NCBI GenBank assembly: GCA_038147195.1
Contig: JAYQTB010000004.1
Span: 2,480,001 to 2,544,000, forward strand
DNA: 64,000 nt
Direction of reading: 5' to 3'
From: Eutrophocola salsuginis
GTDB lineage: Bacteria > Pseudomonadota > Gammaproteobacteria > Pseudomonadales > Pseudohongiellaceae
Position numbers and translations under genes: made by a program. Below the pieces are notes generated by a model, which was given only the letters and a program-made list of their open reading frames with translations, searched no databases and had not been told where the DNA came from. Below, piece after piece: positions 35,458-45,045 of the stretch (positions within the stretch are counted from its first letter, which is position 1; each line of letters starts with the position of its first letter).

Positions 35458-36852
35458 TCAGAGAGTGGCGAGCAGGGCGTCGATGGCGTCGCTGAGCTTG
35501 CTGACTACGATGACGTCCATGCCGTCGATCTTTTTCTTTGGCGCATTTGCTTTCGGCACGATGGCGCGGGTAAAGCCGTGTTTGGCTGCCTCTGACAAGC
35601 GTTCCTGGCCGCTGGGTACCGGACGGATTTCACCGGCCAGGCCGACTTCGCCAAACACCACGAGTTCGCGGGGTAGGGCCTTGTCGCGGAAACTGGAGAC
35701 GATGGCCAGCAGCAAAGCGAGGTCGGCACTGGTCTCCGCCACCTTCACGCCGCCGACCACGTTCACGAACACGTCCTGGTCCGCCATGAGCATGCCGCCG
35801 TGACGGTGCAGCACCGCCAGCAGCATGGCGACGCGATTGTTGTCGAGGCCCACCGACACCCGGCGTGGGTTGCCGTACTGACTGGCGTCCACCAGTGCCT
35901 GGATTTCCACCAGCAGTGGGCGCGTGCCTTCCCACAGTACCACGACGATGCTGCCGGGCGAGATGTCCTCTTCGCGGGCAAGGAATATGGCGGACGGGTT
36001 CTTCACTTCCTTCATGCCGGTGCCGGTCATGGCAAACACGCCGAGTTCGTTGACCGCACCGAAACGGTTCTTCTGGCCACGCAGGGTGCGGTAGCGCGAG
36101 TCGCCGTCGCCATCGAGCATCATGAAACAGTCGATCATATGCTCCAGCACCTTCGGCCCGGCGAGTGTGCCATCCTTGGTGACATGACCGACCAGGAATA
36201 ATGCGGTGCCGGTCTGCTTCGCGTACTGGATGATGTAGGCGGCGCACTCGCGCACCTGGCTGACGCTGCCGGGGGCCGATGTCACGTCTGCCGAATACAT
36301 CACCTGGATGGAATCCACCACGATAATCTTCGGCTGGCATTCCTCGGCCACGCGCGTGATCTCGGTGACATTGGTTTCCGCCAGAATCTTCAGGTTGTCC
36401 ACGGGCAGGCCCAGGCGCTTGGCACGCATGCCTACCTGCTGCAAGCTTTCTTCGCCGGTGACATACAGCGCCTCCATGGTCTGGGAGAGATGGCACATCA
36501 CCTGCAATAATAGGGTGCTCTTGCCGGCGCCGGGGTTGCCGCCGATCAGCACCGCCGAGCCCGGTACCAGGCCGCCGCCAAGCACGCGGTCAAATTCACC
36601 GATGGTGCTGGTAAAGCGCGGCTGCTCCTCGAGGTCGATCTTGCCCAGCGTCTGCACCGCACCGACAGGCGCGCCGGTGTCACCGCCGGGAGGCGGGCGC
36701 TTGAAGTTCTTCGGTGCTGACGGGACAGTGGCCGGACCCAAGAGTATGCGTGTCAGAGTGTTCCACTCGTTGCAGGCCATGCACTGGCCCTGCCACTGGG
36801 TGTGTTCCGCGCCGCAATCGCTGCACACGTAAGCTGTTTTCTGTTTCGCCAT
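35458..36852 (-). CDS. radA: DNA repair protein RadA (Sms)
   Basis: RecA-like motor aiding branch migration in recombinational repair. 464 residues with all parts in order: N-terminal zinc finger CSDCGAEHTQWQGQCMAC, Walker A GGNPGAGKSTLLLQV, Walker B KIIVVDSIQVM, the RadA-specific KNRFG motif, and a C-terminal Lon-like domain (VFGEVGLAGEIRPVPSGQ). It lies 10 bp after alr. Confidence 0.96.
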   Translation of the reverse strand: MAKQKTAYVCSDCGAEHTQWQGQCMACNEWNTLTRILLGPATVPSAPKNFKRPPPGGDTGAPVGAVQTLGKIDLEEQPRFTSTIGEFDRVLGGGLVPGSAVLIGGNPGAGKSTLLLQVMCHLSQTMEALYVTGEESLQQVGMRAKRLGLPVDNLKILAETNVTEITRVAEECQPKIIVVDSIQVMYSADVTSAPGSVSQVRECAAYIIQYAKQTGTALFLVGHVTKDGTLAGPKVLEHMIDCFMMLDGDGDSRYRTLRGQKNRFGAVNELGVFAMTGTGMKEVKNPSAIFLAREEDISPGSIVVVLWEGTRPLLVEIQALVDASQYGNPRRVSVGLDNNRVAMLLAVLHRHGGMLMADQDVFVNVVGGVKVAETSADLALLLAIVSSFRDKALPRELVVFGEVGLAGEIRPVPSGQERLSEAAKHGFTRAIVPKANAPKKKIDGMDVIVVSKLSDAIDALLATL

Positions 36853-36862
36853 GCTCTGGATT

Positions 36863-37990
36863 TCAGGAACTAAGGTCGTGCCTGTTCATATATGTAAATT
36901 CCACCCGCCGCGCTACGCTGCAGGTGAGGTTGTAAGACAGGATGCCGGTCTTTGCAGCGACCTCGTCCAGGGACAGATCCGCGCCCCACAGAGTCACGGT
37001 GTCACCAGCCCGGGCCTCGGGGATGTCGCTGAGGTCAATGGCCAGCATGTCCATGGATACGCGCCCGACAGTGTTGGTGCGCTTGCCCGCCACCATGACC
37101 GGCGTGCCATTGGGCGTATTGCTGGGATAACCGTCGGCATAGCCGATGCTGACGATGCCGACACGCATATCGTTTGGGCAGATGAACTGTGAACAGTATC
37201 CGACGTTGTCGCCTGCACTGAGCTCCTTCACGGCAATCATGCGCGCCTGCAATGTCATCACCGCGCGCAGGTCGAACACGTCACGGCGCAAGTCCTCGCG
37301 TTCCCATTCAAACGGCGACGAGCCGTAAAGCATGATGCCGGGTCGCGCCCAGTCTGAGGCGGTTTCCAATCTGGACAGGATGCCGGAGGAAGAAGGAATG
37401 CTCGTGAGAGGCGTGTCGTCGGCGAGCTGTTCTTCTACATGGCGGAAGGATTGCAGTTGCTGGATGTTCAGCGGTGAATCCGGAATGCTAGAGTTGGCTA
37501 GGTGCGTCATCATGATGACGTCATGCACGTAAGGCCGGCCTTTCAGTGCGCGCCAGGTGGTGGCGTAGCTAGCTGGTTTCATGCCAAGGCGACCCATGCC
37601 GGAGTCCATTTTCAGCCAGAACGTGAGCGGAATTTTCACGGTCATGCTGCTGAGAATCTCGTCCAGCGTCGTCAGTTGTTCGGGCGAATGCACTACCAGC
37701 TGAAAGTTGTGCTCGGCGATGAGCTTGAGGTCATCCGCTTTCATCATGCCCTGCAGGACGAGAATCGGTTTGCCGGTACCGACGGCATTGAGCGCGATGG
37801 CTTCCTGTATATCGGTTACCCCGAACAATTCGGCATCGGTGAGTGCTTGCGCGGATTCCGCCATGCCATGCCCGTAGGCGTTGGCCTTGATGACTGCCGC
37901 CACGTGCCTGGCCTGGGTGTGGGAGCGGGCTATTCCGAAATTGTGTTTGAGCGCCGAAAGGTCAATGCTGGCGAGGACCCTGTGTATCAC
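36863..37990 (-). CDS. alr: Alanine racemase
   Basis: PLP enzyme supplying D-alanine for peptidoglycan. 375 residues. The PLP Lys is in AAVIKANAYGHGM, the catalytic Tyr region is VGIVSIGYADGYPSN, and the domain closes with YNLTCSVARRV. ATG at 37990, 11 bp after dnaB. The order dnaB-alr-radA is known in pseudomonads and relatives. Confidence 0.96.
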   Translation of the reverse strand: MIHRVLASIDLSALKHNFGIARSHTQARHVAAVIKANAYGHGMAESAQALTDAELFGVTDIQEAIALNAVGTGKPILVLQGMMKADDLKLIAEHNFQLVVHSPEQLTTLDEILSSMTVKIPLTFWLKMDSGMGRLGMKPASYATTWRALKGRPYVHDVIMMTHLANSSIPDSPLNIQQLQSFRHVEEQLADDTPLTSIPSSSGILSRLETASDWARPGIMLYGSSPFEWEREDLRRDVFDLRAVMTLQARMIAVKELSAGDNVGYCSQFICPNDMRVGIVSIGYADGYPSNTPNGTPVMVAGKRTNTVGRVSMDMLAIDLSDIPEARAGDTVTLWGADLSLDEVAAKTGILSYNLTCSVARRVEFTYMNRHDLSS

Positions 37991-38001
37991 TGGTCCTCCT
38001 G

Positions 38002-39555
38002 TTAATCGTCGTCTTCGAAGGGATCGCCGTCGTCGTATGCATCAGGCCCGAAGTCAGGTGTGATGTTTTGCGAAGGCGCAGGCGGCGGTGGTGCGGAGCT
38101 CGAGGGTGCAGAACCGGCCTGGCCATAGGAGCCGCCAGCGGATGAATAGTAACTACCGGAGAAGTTATCGTTGATTGGCATGTAGTTCTCGAAACGGGTG
38201 AACTTGCCGATGAAGCTGAGCAGCTTGGTGCCGATGGGGCCGTTACGCTGCTTGCCGATGATGATCTCGGCGACGCCCTTGTGCTCGGTGTCCTCGTTGT
38301 AGACCTCTTCGCGGTATACGAACATGATGAGATCTGCGTCCTGCTCGATCGCTCCCGACTCGCGTAGGTCGGACATGACCGGGCGCTTGTTGGGCCGCTG
38401 TTCCAGTGAGCGATTCAGCTGCGACAGCGCCACCACCGGGCAATTGAATTCACGGGCCATGAGTTTCAGGGAGCGGGAAATTTCCGAAATCTCGTTGGTG
38501 CGACTTTCCGACGTACCCTTGATCTGCATGAGCTGCAGGTAGTCCACCATGATCATGCCGATTTCGCCATGCTCGCGGTAGATGCGGCGGGCGCGCGAAC
38601 GCATTTCCAGTGGGCTTAGGCCGGGATTGTCATCAATGAACAGAGGCCTGTCCTTGAGCTTGTTGACTGCGTTTGTGAGCTTAGGCCAGTCGTCCTCTTG
38701 CAACTGGCCATTACGCATGCGCGTTTGGTCGATTTTGCCGAGCGACGACAGCATACGAATGATCAAGCTATCCGCCGGCATCTCCAGGCTAAATACCAGG
38801 ACAGGTTTGTTGTCATGCAGGAGTGAGTTTTCCACCATGTTCATAGCGAAACTGGTTTTACCCATGGACGGCCGGCCGGCGACGATCACCAGGTCGGACT
38901 TCTGCAGGCCGCTGGTCATCTCGTCCAGATCCTTGAAGCCAGTGGATAGGCCGGTGATACTGCCCTTGGCGTTAAACAGCACGTCGATGCGTTCCAGGGC
39001 GGAATCTAGCAACGGGTTTACTGGCCGTGGACCGCCGTCGTTGGGGCGCCCTTCGGCAATGTGGAAGACCTGTTTTTCTGCCAGCTCGAGCAATTCCCCG
39101 CTGTCGCGGCCGTCGGGATTGAAGGCGTGCTCGGAGATGGTGTTGGCTGCGGCGATCAGCTTACGCTGGATAGCGCGTTCGCGAATGATGTTGGCGTAGG
39201 CGCGTATGTTGGCCGAACTGGGCGAGTGCTCCACGAGTTCGCCGAGGTAATCGAGACCGCCCGCACCTTCTAGGTTGTTGGCGTTATCCAGCGCCTCGGC
39301 GAGGGTCACAAGATCGATGGGATTGCTACCACCGGCCTGGTGGTGCATGGCCTGGTAGATGAGGCGGTGTTCCTTGCGGTAGAAATCGTCAACGATGAGA
39401 ATCTCGGCTACATCGTGCCAGGCGCTGTTGTCGAGCATGAGCGCGCCGAGCACGGACTGTTCGGCATCGATGGAATGAGGTGGCAGTTTCAGACTGGTCG
39501 CGCGCGGCTGTGCGAACTCCGGGATCTTGTTGTCGCTGAATGGGGACTCGGTCAT
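38002..39555 (-). CDS. dnaB: Replicative DNA helicase DnaB with SSB-like C-terminal tail
   Basis: Hexameric 5'-3' helicase of the replication fork. From the ATG at 39555 it has 517 residues: N-terminal primase-binding domain (PPHSIDAEQSVLGALML), RecA-like motor with Walker A VAGRPSMGKTSFAMNM, Walker B IGMIMVDYLQLM and the arginine-finger region. It exceeds E. coli DnaB (471) by a tail of about 50 residues after FTRFENYMP: Gly/Ser/Pro-rich, ending PDFGPDAYDDGDPFEDDD, which resembles the flexible acidic tip of SSB proteins. An upstream ATG at 39627 is in frame but the extra residues look non-coding. First gene of dnaB-alr-radA-dnaT-like. Confidence 0.95.
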   Translation of the reverse strand: MTESPFSDNKIPEFAQPRATSLKLPPHSIDAEQSVLGALMLDNSAWHDVAEILIVDDFYRKEHRLIYQAMHHQAGGSNPIDLVTLAEALDNANNLEGAGGLDYLGELVEHSPSSANIRAYANIIRERAIQRKLIAAANTISEHAFNPDGRDSGELLELAEKQVFHIAEGRPNDGGPRPVNPLLDSALERIDVLFNAKGSITGLSTGFKDLDEMTSGLQKSDLVIVAGRPSMGKTSFAMNMVENSLLHDNKPVLVFSLEMPADSLIIRMLSSLGKIDQTRMRNGQLQEDDWPKLTNAVNKLKDRPLFIDDNPGLSPLEMRSRARRIYREHGEIGMIMVDYLQLMQIKGTSESRTNEISEISRSLKLMAREFNCPVVALSQLNRSLEQRPNKRPVMSDLRESGAIEQDADLIMFVYREEVYNEDTEHKGVAEIIIGKQRNGPIGTKLLSFIGKFTRFENYMPINDNFSGSYYSSAGGSYGQAGSAPSSSAPPPPAPSQNITPDFGPDAYDDGDPFEDDD

Positions 39556-39857
39556 CGAAATCGCGTTTATTAGGGTGGAAATACAGTCAAATTTGCCTGC
39601 CGGAAAATGCCAGGGCAGGGTCGTCAATGGTAACGCATCGGCATAGCCCGGGCATGTACTTTTTCCTGCAGGCCAGTGCTTTTTCTAGTGAAAAAAACTA
39701 TCCACAGGGAATCAACAGGCCATAAACAAACGGCCAACACGTTCTTAAAGATAAGGCAGACACCGTGCGTCCTGAGCCACTTTTACCCTGCAGGACCGGG
39801 AAGGAGTCACAGAGTGGTAAAGAGTTCGATGAACATGTATTCGCAATGCAAACTTGA

Positions 39858-41960
39858 TTAGAACTTGTACTTAATCGTGGCACGATAGGCCCGGGATTCG
39901 ACCGGGTGGAAATGGAAGTCCTCAACCGGCGCGGCCTCGTTCTGCAACTGCGACTCGAACCAGAACTCGATGTCGTCGCCGTCCGAATCAAACACGTTCA
40001 GCACATCCAGGCCGATGTCCCAGCGGTCGGTAGCGTAGGCCAGCCCCAGGTTGTACAGGGTGGTGCCGTCCTTCTGCACGCTGTTGGTTTCTTCCAGAGG
40101 CGCATCGCCAAAGTGGCGCATTCGGAAGCTGCCGGTGAAACCAGACGGATGCACGACGGTGATACCTAGATTGGCGGTGGTCTCGTGGGCATCCGGAATA
40201 TGGTCGGAGCCCTTGGGTGCGCCCTTGAAACGGGCATGGTTCTTGGTCAGCGAAGCATCTAACACCAGCCAGTCGTTGATCTCCCAGAAGGCCGATAATT
40301 CCACACCCCGGCGCTTGGTAGGGTCGTTAGGCTCTGACGTGCCCGCATCGCCGACGAACAATAACTCGGATTCCAGGTCCATCCAGAAATGCACCAGGGT
40401 GATGTTGACTCCGTCAAAGGGCTCCCAACGGGCGCCGACTTCAGAACCTTTTGCGCGCACGATGGTGCTGACAGGATCCACAGGATCGCCGGTGACGGGG
40501 TCAACCGTGATCTCGGCACCGCGCACGTCGTTTGAGTGGAAGCCGTGGCCGTAGTTGGCATAAAGCTCTAGACCATCGAGCGCAATCCACGCCGCGGTAA
40601 ATTTCGGTAGCAGCATGGAATCGCTGCCGGAACCGGAATTTTCTCTGCGTTGTGCGGTGACGTCCCAGTCGTAGAACTCGCCGCGCAGGCCGAACTTGGT
40701 ACGGAAGGTGTTGGTCCAGAAGATCTCGGTATCACCGTACAGGCTGAAGCTGAATTCCTCCACAGAGTCGCTGCGCACGGTGTTTAGTCGCTGGCGCTCA
40801 CGGGTGTTGAACAGGGCGACCTGTCCGATATCGTCGTAACGGAAATCCACGCCCACGGTCGGGTTCACCACCTTGCCCTTCCACATGTAGTTGCGGTTAT
40901 GCACCAGCGAGCCGCCGTAGATGTTGCGGTCGTCGTACTGCTCGATCTGGTCGCCGTTGACGGGATCGTTTAGGAAATAGGTGGGATTGCCGTAAAGCTG
41001 CAGGTTGTAGGTGGAGGCATACAGGTTCAGGTCGGTTTCCGCATTCATCTCGAAGTTGGCGATGGCGCTGTAGCGGGAAGAGTTACCGCCCAGGGTGTCG
41101 TCCACCGCGCCGAAGATGCCCAGGTTGCCGTTGAGCACTTCGCGCAGGGGGATCTGGTCGGTGGAATTCCAGGAGTTGTCGTAGCCGGTGAAGACCAACT
41201 GGCCGTTCAGGCCGAACAGCGAACCGGTGTACTTAGCGAACAGGTTGGTCTTTTGCACGTCCTGCGCTAGGTCCCAGGGGCCGTCACGACGCTCAAGCTC
41301 GGCTGCCACCAGGCTGGTGCCGTTGGCGGAATCGATGGAGCCCACGCCGACCATGCGGCGATGATTGAAGTTGCCCACGATGGTTTCGATGTAATTGCGA
41401 TCGACACGGTCGTAGGTCTTGAAACGGGCGGCGCCTGCGGCTGAGAAGTCGCCGTTCTCGGCATAGTAGGTGCCCTTTTGGAATTCCACGCTTTCTATGA
41501 TTTCGGGGATGAGGAAGTTGATGTCAAGGTAGCCGGAAGCGTGGGCGTGGCTGCGGAAGTTGATGGGCATGCCTTCGAAGATGCCGGTGAAGTCGGAGCC
41601 GTGGTCCAAGTTCATACCGCGCAGGAAGTACTGGTTGGCCTTGCCGGGCCCGGAGTGTTGGGTGGCGATCATGCCGGGCACCACCTCCACTAGCTCGCCG
41701 ACCCTCATCATGGGCCGGGTGGAGAAGTCGGCGTTACCGACGATGCCTTGGGAGCCGGAATCCGCGGTGCCGAGCATCTCGGTGCCGCGGCCCCAGACGA
41801 TAATGGACTCGAAGATTGGCGGGTCGACCGTGTCGTCTTCGGTCTGTTGGGCCATTAGCGACGGCGCGGGCAAGGCGAGGGCGGCCGACAGAGCGGCGGT
41901 CATTGGTGAAAGCCGCGGAAACCATGACTGGCTGTTTTTCTTAACGTTAATTCGATGCAT
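39858..41960 (-). CDS. TonB-dependent outer membrane receptor
   Basis: 700 residues: signal peptide ending near PAPSLMAQ, plug domain from about residue 60 (MRVGELVEVVPGMIATQHSG, QYFLRGMNLDHGSDF) and a 22-strand barrel ending in YKF, the aromatic C-terminus needed for outer-membrane insertion. It takes up a siderophore, vitamin, sugar or similar; the ligand is not readable. The gene is divergent from a membrane-anchored regulator across 273 bp rich in iterated motifs. With that regulator it interrupts the usual rplI-dnaB adjacency. Confidence 0.92.
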   Translation of the reverse strand: MHRINVKKNSQSWFPRLSPMTAALSAALALPAPSLMAQQTEDDTVDPPIFESIIVWGRGTEMLGTADSGSQGIVGNADFSTRPMMRVGELVEVVPGMIATQHSGPGKANQYFLRGMNLDHGSDFTGIFEGMPINFRSHAHASGYLDINFLIPEIIESVEFQKGTYYAENGDFSAAGAARFKTYDRVDRNYIETIVGNFNHRRMVGVGSIDSANGTSLVAAELERRDGPWDLAQDVQKTNLFAKYTGSLFGLNGQLVFTGYDNSWNSTDQIPLREVLNGNLGIFGAVDDTLGGNSSRYSAIANFEMNAETDLNLYASTYNLQLYGNPTYFLNDPVNGDQIEQYDDRNIYGGSLVHNRNYMWKGKVVNPTVGVDFRYDDIGQVALFNTRERQRLNTVRSDSVEEFSFSLYGDTEIFWTNTFRTKFGLRGEFYDWDVTAQRRENSGSGSDSMLLPKFTAAWIALDGLELYANYGHGFHSNDVRGAEITVDPVTGDPVDPVSTIVRAKGSEVGARWEPFDGVNITLVHFWMDLESELLFVGDAGTSEPNDPTKRRGVELSAFWEINDWLVLDASLTKNHARFKGAPKGSDHIPDAHETTANLGITVVHPSGFTGSFRMRHFGDAPLEETNSVQKDGTTLYNLGLAYATDRWDIGLDVLNVFDSDGDDIEFWFESQLQNEAAPVEDFHFHPVESRAYRATIKYKF

Positions 41961-42075
41961 TACAGAGTGCTTCCTGTTGCGCTGGTACGCTACGTCATCG
42001 ACGGCGTAATCTGCCCACCCATTTGGGCAAGATGGCGGTAATTCTAGTCGCTATGGAGTCTCATTTTGCTGCAAT

Positions 42076-42149
42076 TAACTGTTTTATAACTGTTTATATT
42101 TCGTTAACAATTTCGTTAACTTACATATTTGTCAGCGATTTAACGTTAA
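42076..42149. promoter_or_regulatory. Iterated AT-rich motifs between the TonB receptor and its divergent regulator
   Basis: Three kinds of repeat: TAACTGTTT at 42076-42084 and 42087-42095 (11-bp spacing), TTTCGTTAAC at 42099-42108 and 42111-42120 (12-bp spacing), and the palindrome TTAACGTTAA at 42140-42149, which recurs at 41941-41950 in the receptor's first codons. Spacing near one helical turn suggests binding sites for a repressor or activator controlling both genes. Confidence 0.5.
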
Positions 42150-42233
42150 GAAAGTTCTTGATATTTGGGCAGAATCGGTGAAAATTCCTCGTCCTGGCCC
42201 TAAACGGACTCACCCTGCACCCAGACGCCCGAC

Positions 42234-43490
42234 ATGACCCAGATCGATATCGACGAACTCCACGCCCTGACCGAGCGCATCATCAACAGCGGGGTGCTTG
42301 GCCGTTCGAAGACCTATGGCGCCATCCTGCGCTACTTGGTGGAGTGCTCGATCAGGAGTGATACACCCAAGGAGGCCGCCATCGCTATTGACGTGCTGGG
42401 ACGCGAAGCGGATTTCGATGTGTCCAAGGACTCCATCGTCCGCGTTCATATCTATCACCTGCGCAACAAGATCAACCTCTACTACTCCCGCTTAGGCAAG
42501 CAGGAGACGTACCGCATCGAGATCCCCAAGGGGCAGTACATCATTAATACCCTGCTCAACGAGGATAAAAGCACGGGCACGAGTTTGACCGGCAAGGCAC
42601 TAGACCGTCCCTCATACACCCCCTGGCTTATTGGGCTGGTGGTGGTCCTCTTAATCCTGAACCTGCTGCCGTTTGACGACGATGACCCTGTATCTGCCGA
42701 TACCGCCTTACCGCTACTGGGCATGCAGCCCTGGGGCGCCTTCTTCGATGACGACCTGCCGATCCTGCTGGTGATCGGTGACTATTTTATCTTCGGGGAA
42801 GTGGATGACACAGGCAACGTCACGCGCATGGTGCGCGAGTTCGATATTAATTCTACCGAGGACCTGGACCGGTTCCGCGCCAACAATCCGAAAGTGGGTG
42901 ACCATTACTATAACCTCGACCTCAGTTATATTCCGATAAGCATCGCGCCCGCCATGGCCCGCATCATGCCGGTCCTGGAGCCCAAGGTGGATCGCGTGCG
43001 CGTGAAGATGATGTCGGAACTGGAGACTGCGGATCTCGCCGGCAGCCACATCCTGTACCTGGGTTATCTCAGCGGTGTGGATACGTTGCTCGACCTGATG
43101 TTCGCCGACTCGGGCCTGTCTATCGGCAACACCTATGATGAACTTATCAACCTTGAAACCAATGAGTACTTCATTGGTTCCTCGGGCCTGTCCGGCGCCG
43201 ACAGATTCCGGGATTACGGCATGGTTTCCACCTTCCCGGCGCCCAACGGCAACCAGTTCCTGCTGGTAGCAGGCATGCGTGACGAGGGTCTGGCCAACAT
43301 CGCCCGAGTAATTACAACACCCGACGCCCTCGCCGAACTGTCTGACGAGCTTGCGCCTGCCGGGGCAAACAGTTTCGAGGCGCTTTATGAGGTACTGGGG
43401 TACGACAAGACTAACTTCGGTGGGGAACTGGTATACAACAGGCCGCTGGACACGAAGGTGATCTGGGAAACACGTCTTATTAACCAGTGA
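42234..43490 (+). CDS. Membrane-anchored winged-helix-like regulator, possible partner of the TonB receptor
   Basis: 418 residues. Residues 1-105 match the N-terminal domain found in several large bacterial regulators: SKTYGAILRYLVECSI, AIAIDVLGREADFDVSKDS, IVRVHIYHLRNKINLYY and YRIEIPKGQYI. A single membrane helix follows (about 126-145, PWLIGLVVVLLILNLLPF), then an acidic periplasmic part of about 270 residues with no family I can name. The topology (DNA-binding-like cytoplasmic end, one helix, periplasmic sensor) recalls ToxR-like one-component regulators. It is divergent from the receptor gene and 273 bp away, so regulation of the receptor is a sensible inference. Confidence 0.68.
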   Translation: MTQIDIDELHALTERIINSGVLGRSKTYGAILRYLVECSIRSDTPKEAAIAIDVLGREADFDVSKDSIVRVHIYHLRNKINLYYSRLGKQETYRIEIPKGQYIINTLLNEDKSTGTSLTGKALDRPSYTPWLIGLVVVLLILNLLPFDDDDPVSADTALPLLGMQPWGAFFDDDLPILLVIGDYFIFGEVDDTGNVTRMVREFDINSTEDLDRFRANNPKVGDHYYNLDLSYIPISIAPAMARIMPVLEPKVDRVRVKMMSELETADLAGSHILYLGYLSGVDTLLDLMFADSGLSIGNTYDELINLETNEYFIGSSGLSGADRFRDYGMVSTFPAPNGNQFLLVAGMRDEGLANIARVITTPDALAELSDELAPAGANSFEALYEVLGYDKTNFGGELVYNRPLDTKVIWETRLINQ

Positions 43491-43503
43491 TAGCGCGAAA
43501 AAA

Positions 43504-43530
43504 AACCCGGATCTTTTGGATCCGGGCTTT
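43504..43530 (+). terminator. Rho-independent terminator, bidirectional
   Basis: An 8-bp perfect GC-rich stem (CCCGGATC at 43506-43513 with its complement at 43519-43526), a 5-base loop, an A-run before and CTTT after. It sits between the convergent ends of the regulator gene and rplI and could serve both. Confidence 0.85.
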
Positions 43531-43578
43531 CGTGTCGGTCCGCGATGACGGACCTGCTTTTCTTTAACTCTTCCAGCC

Positions 43579-44076
43579 TTACTCGTCTTCCGTCTCGTCG
43601 CTTGCTTCCGCAATGGCATCCGGTGAAGAGCCCGTGGAGTGGATGATCACCTTGATCTCAGTGCTCACCTCCTGACTCAGATGAATGGTGATTTCATACT
43701 CACCAGTCTGCTGCAGGGCGCCTTCCGGCAGTTCCACTTCGCTCTTGTCGATGGCGTGACCGGCATCGGCAGCGGCTTTGGCGATTTCGCGGGTGCCCAC
43801 GGAGCCATAGAGCTTGCCTTCTTCGCTCGCATTGGCCTCGATCATAATAACCAAGCCTGTCAGCTGGGCTGCGCGCTTCTGTTCGCCTTCCAATTTCTCG
43901 GCAGCCTTCTTCAGCAGCTCGCCTTTGCGGGCTTCAAAAGTGGAGATGTTTTCCTTGGTGGCGGGAATGGCCTTGGAAAAGGGGAACAAATAATTGCGGG
44001 CATAGCCGGCCTTGACGGTGATCTGGTCGCCCACATCACCAACCTTGCCCATTTTTTCCAGTAAGATGACTTCCAT
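43579..44076 (-). CDS. rplI: 50S ribosomal protein L9
   Basis: Binds 23S rRNA near the L1 stalk base. 165 residues; E. coli L9 has 149. N-terminal signature MEVILLEKMGKVGDVGD and GYARNYLFP, long central helix, C-terminal domain ending at about 150, then an acidic tail (ASDETEDE) that explains the extra length. Last gene of rpsF-rpsR-DUF2232-rplI. Confidence 0.97.
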   Translation of the reverse strand: MEVILLEKMGKVGDVGDQITVKAGYARNYLFPFSKAIPATKENISTFEARKGELLKKAAEKLEGEQKRAAQLTGLVIMIEANASEEGKLYGSVGTREIAKAAADAGHAIDKSEVELPEGALQQTGEYEITIHLSQEVSTEIKVIIHSTGSSPDAIAEASDETEDE

Positions 44077-44163
44077 CGTTCTACCTCGTTATAACCTGTT
44101 CAATCCTGTTCATATTAACTCTAATTGTGTAATGCAATTTTTGTACTGCTAATTCGTTGGCGG

Positions 44164-45000
44164 TTATTCTTCCTTGCGCTGTATCCGTTTGCGCAGGTCC
44201 AAGACACTGTCCGTCATGCCCAGCAAAATGATGGCAGGGGCCATCATCAGCAGGGTGACGTAGCACAGCACCAGCCAGGGTGTGCCCATCTTTTTCGTCG
44301 CCACCGCCCAGTGGGCGAACGCCAGTCCCGTGGACATCGGCGCCACGCATAACAGTGGCAGCCAGCTATCCAGAGGCGGGATTTCCAGCAATCCCGCCAA
44401 GATCAGTCCCACCAGGACGATCATCACCCGGGGATCGAAGCGCAGGTTGTGGAATTCCTGCCGGAATCCTCCCGGGTTGTACAACAGTGCCTGCCACCAG
44501 CGGCCGATCATCAAACAGATGACCACCATGAAGGCGTGGTAGGCGCCGTAAAAGCTGAGCAGTAAGGCGACGACCTGCTCCGCCGTGTATTCGGTCTGTG
44601 CGCCCTTGTTCAGCTGGGTTTGCAGCCCGCCTCTGACTACTGCTTCCACCTGGGCCTGGTAGGCCGGCTGAAAGTAAAGGCTGAACTGGGTGACCAGTCC
44701 GATCGCCAGCGCCAGCAGCAACACCAGTTGCCAGGACAGCGTTTGCCTCAGGACCAGCGCCAGCACGTAGGTGCCGATCAACAGAAACACGGGCGAGGTG
44801 TCCCCCATGGCCCATAAAAAACCTGCCGGCAACAAGCCCCAGAGCAGGATCAGTAATCCTTCCTTTTGCCCCTTGCGCAATGCGATTAGGGCAACGGTTG
44901 CTGCACTGAAGAAGTACAGCAAGGGAAAGAACCCGCTGAGCAGAACGATGATGATCGCCTGGCGGCGGCCAAGCATCACGTATTCTGCCAATCCGCGCAT
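44164..45000 (-). CDS. DUF2232-type membrane protein in the S6-S18-L9 operon
   Basis: 278-residue polytopic protein with about eight helices, located between rpsR and rplI as its homologues are in pseudomonads (where priB, found here in enterobacteria, is lacking). No catalytic motif is visible. Family members have no established function. The gap to rpsR is 45 bp, so it is in the ribosomal operon. Confidence 0.78.
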   Translation of the reverse strand: MRGLAEYVMLGRRQAIIIVLLSGFFPLLYFFSAATVALIALRKGQKEGLLILLWGLLPAGFLWAMGDTSPVFLLIGTYVLALVLRQTLSWQLVLLLALAIGLVTQFSLYFQPAYQAQVEAVVRGGLQTQLNKGAQTEYTAEQVVALLLSFYGAYHAFMVVICLMIGRWWQALLYNPGGFRQEFHNLRFDPRVMIVLVGLILAGLLEIPPLDSWLPLLCVAPMSTGLAFAHWAVATKKMGTPWLVLCYVTLLMMAPAIILLGMTDSVLDLRKRIQRKEE

Positions 45001-45045
45001 GCTCTCCCCTATGTGTCTGTGTCAGGGCCACGGGCCCGGACAAGC

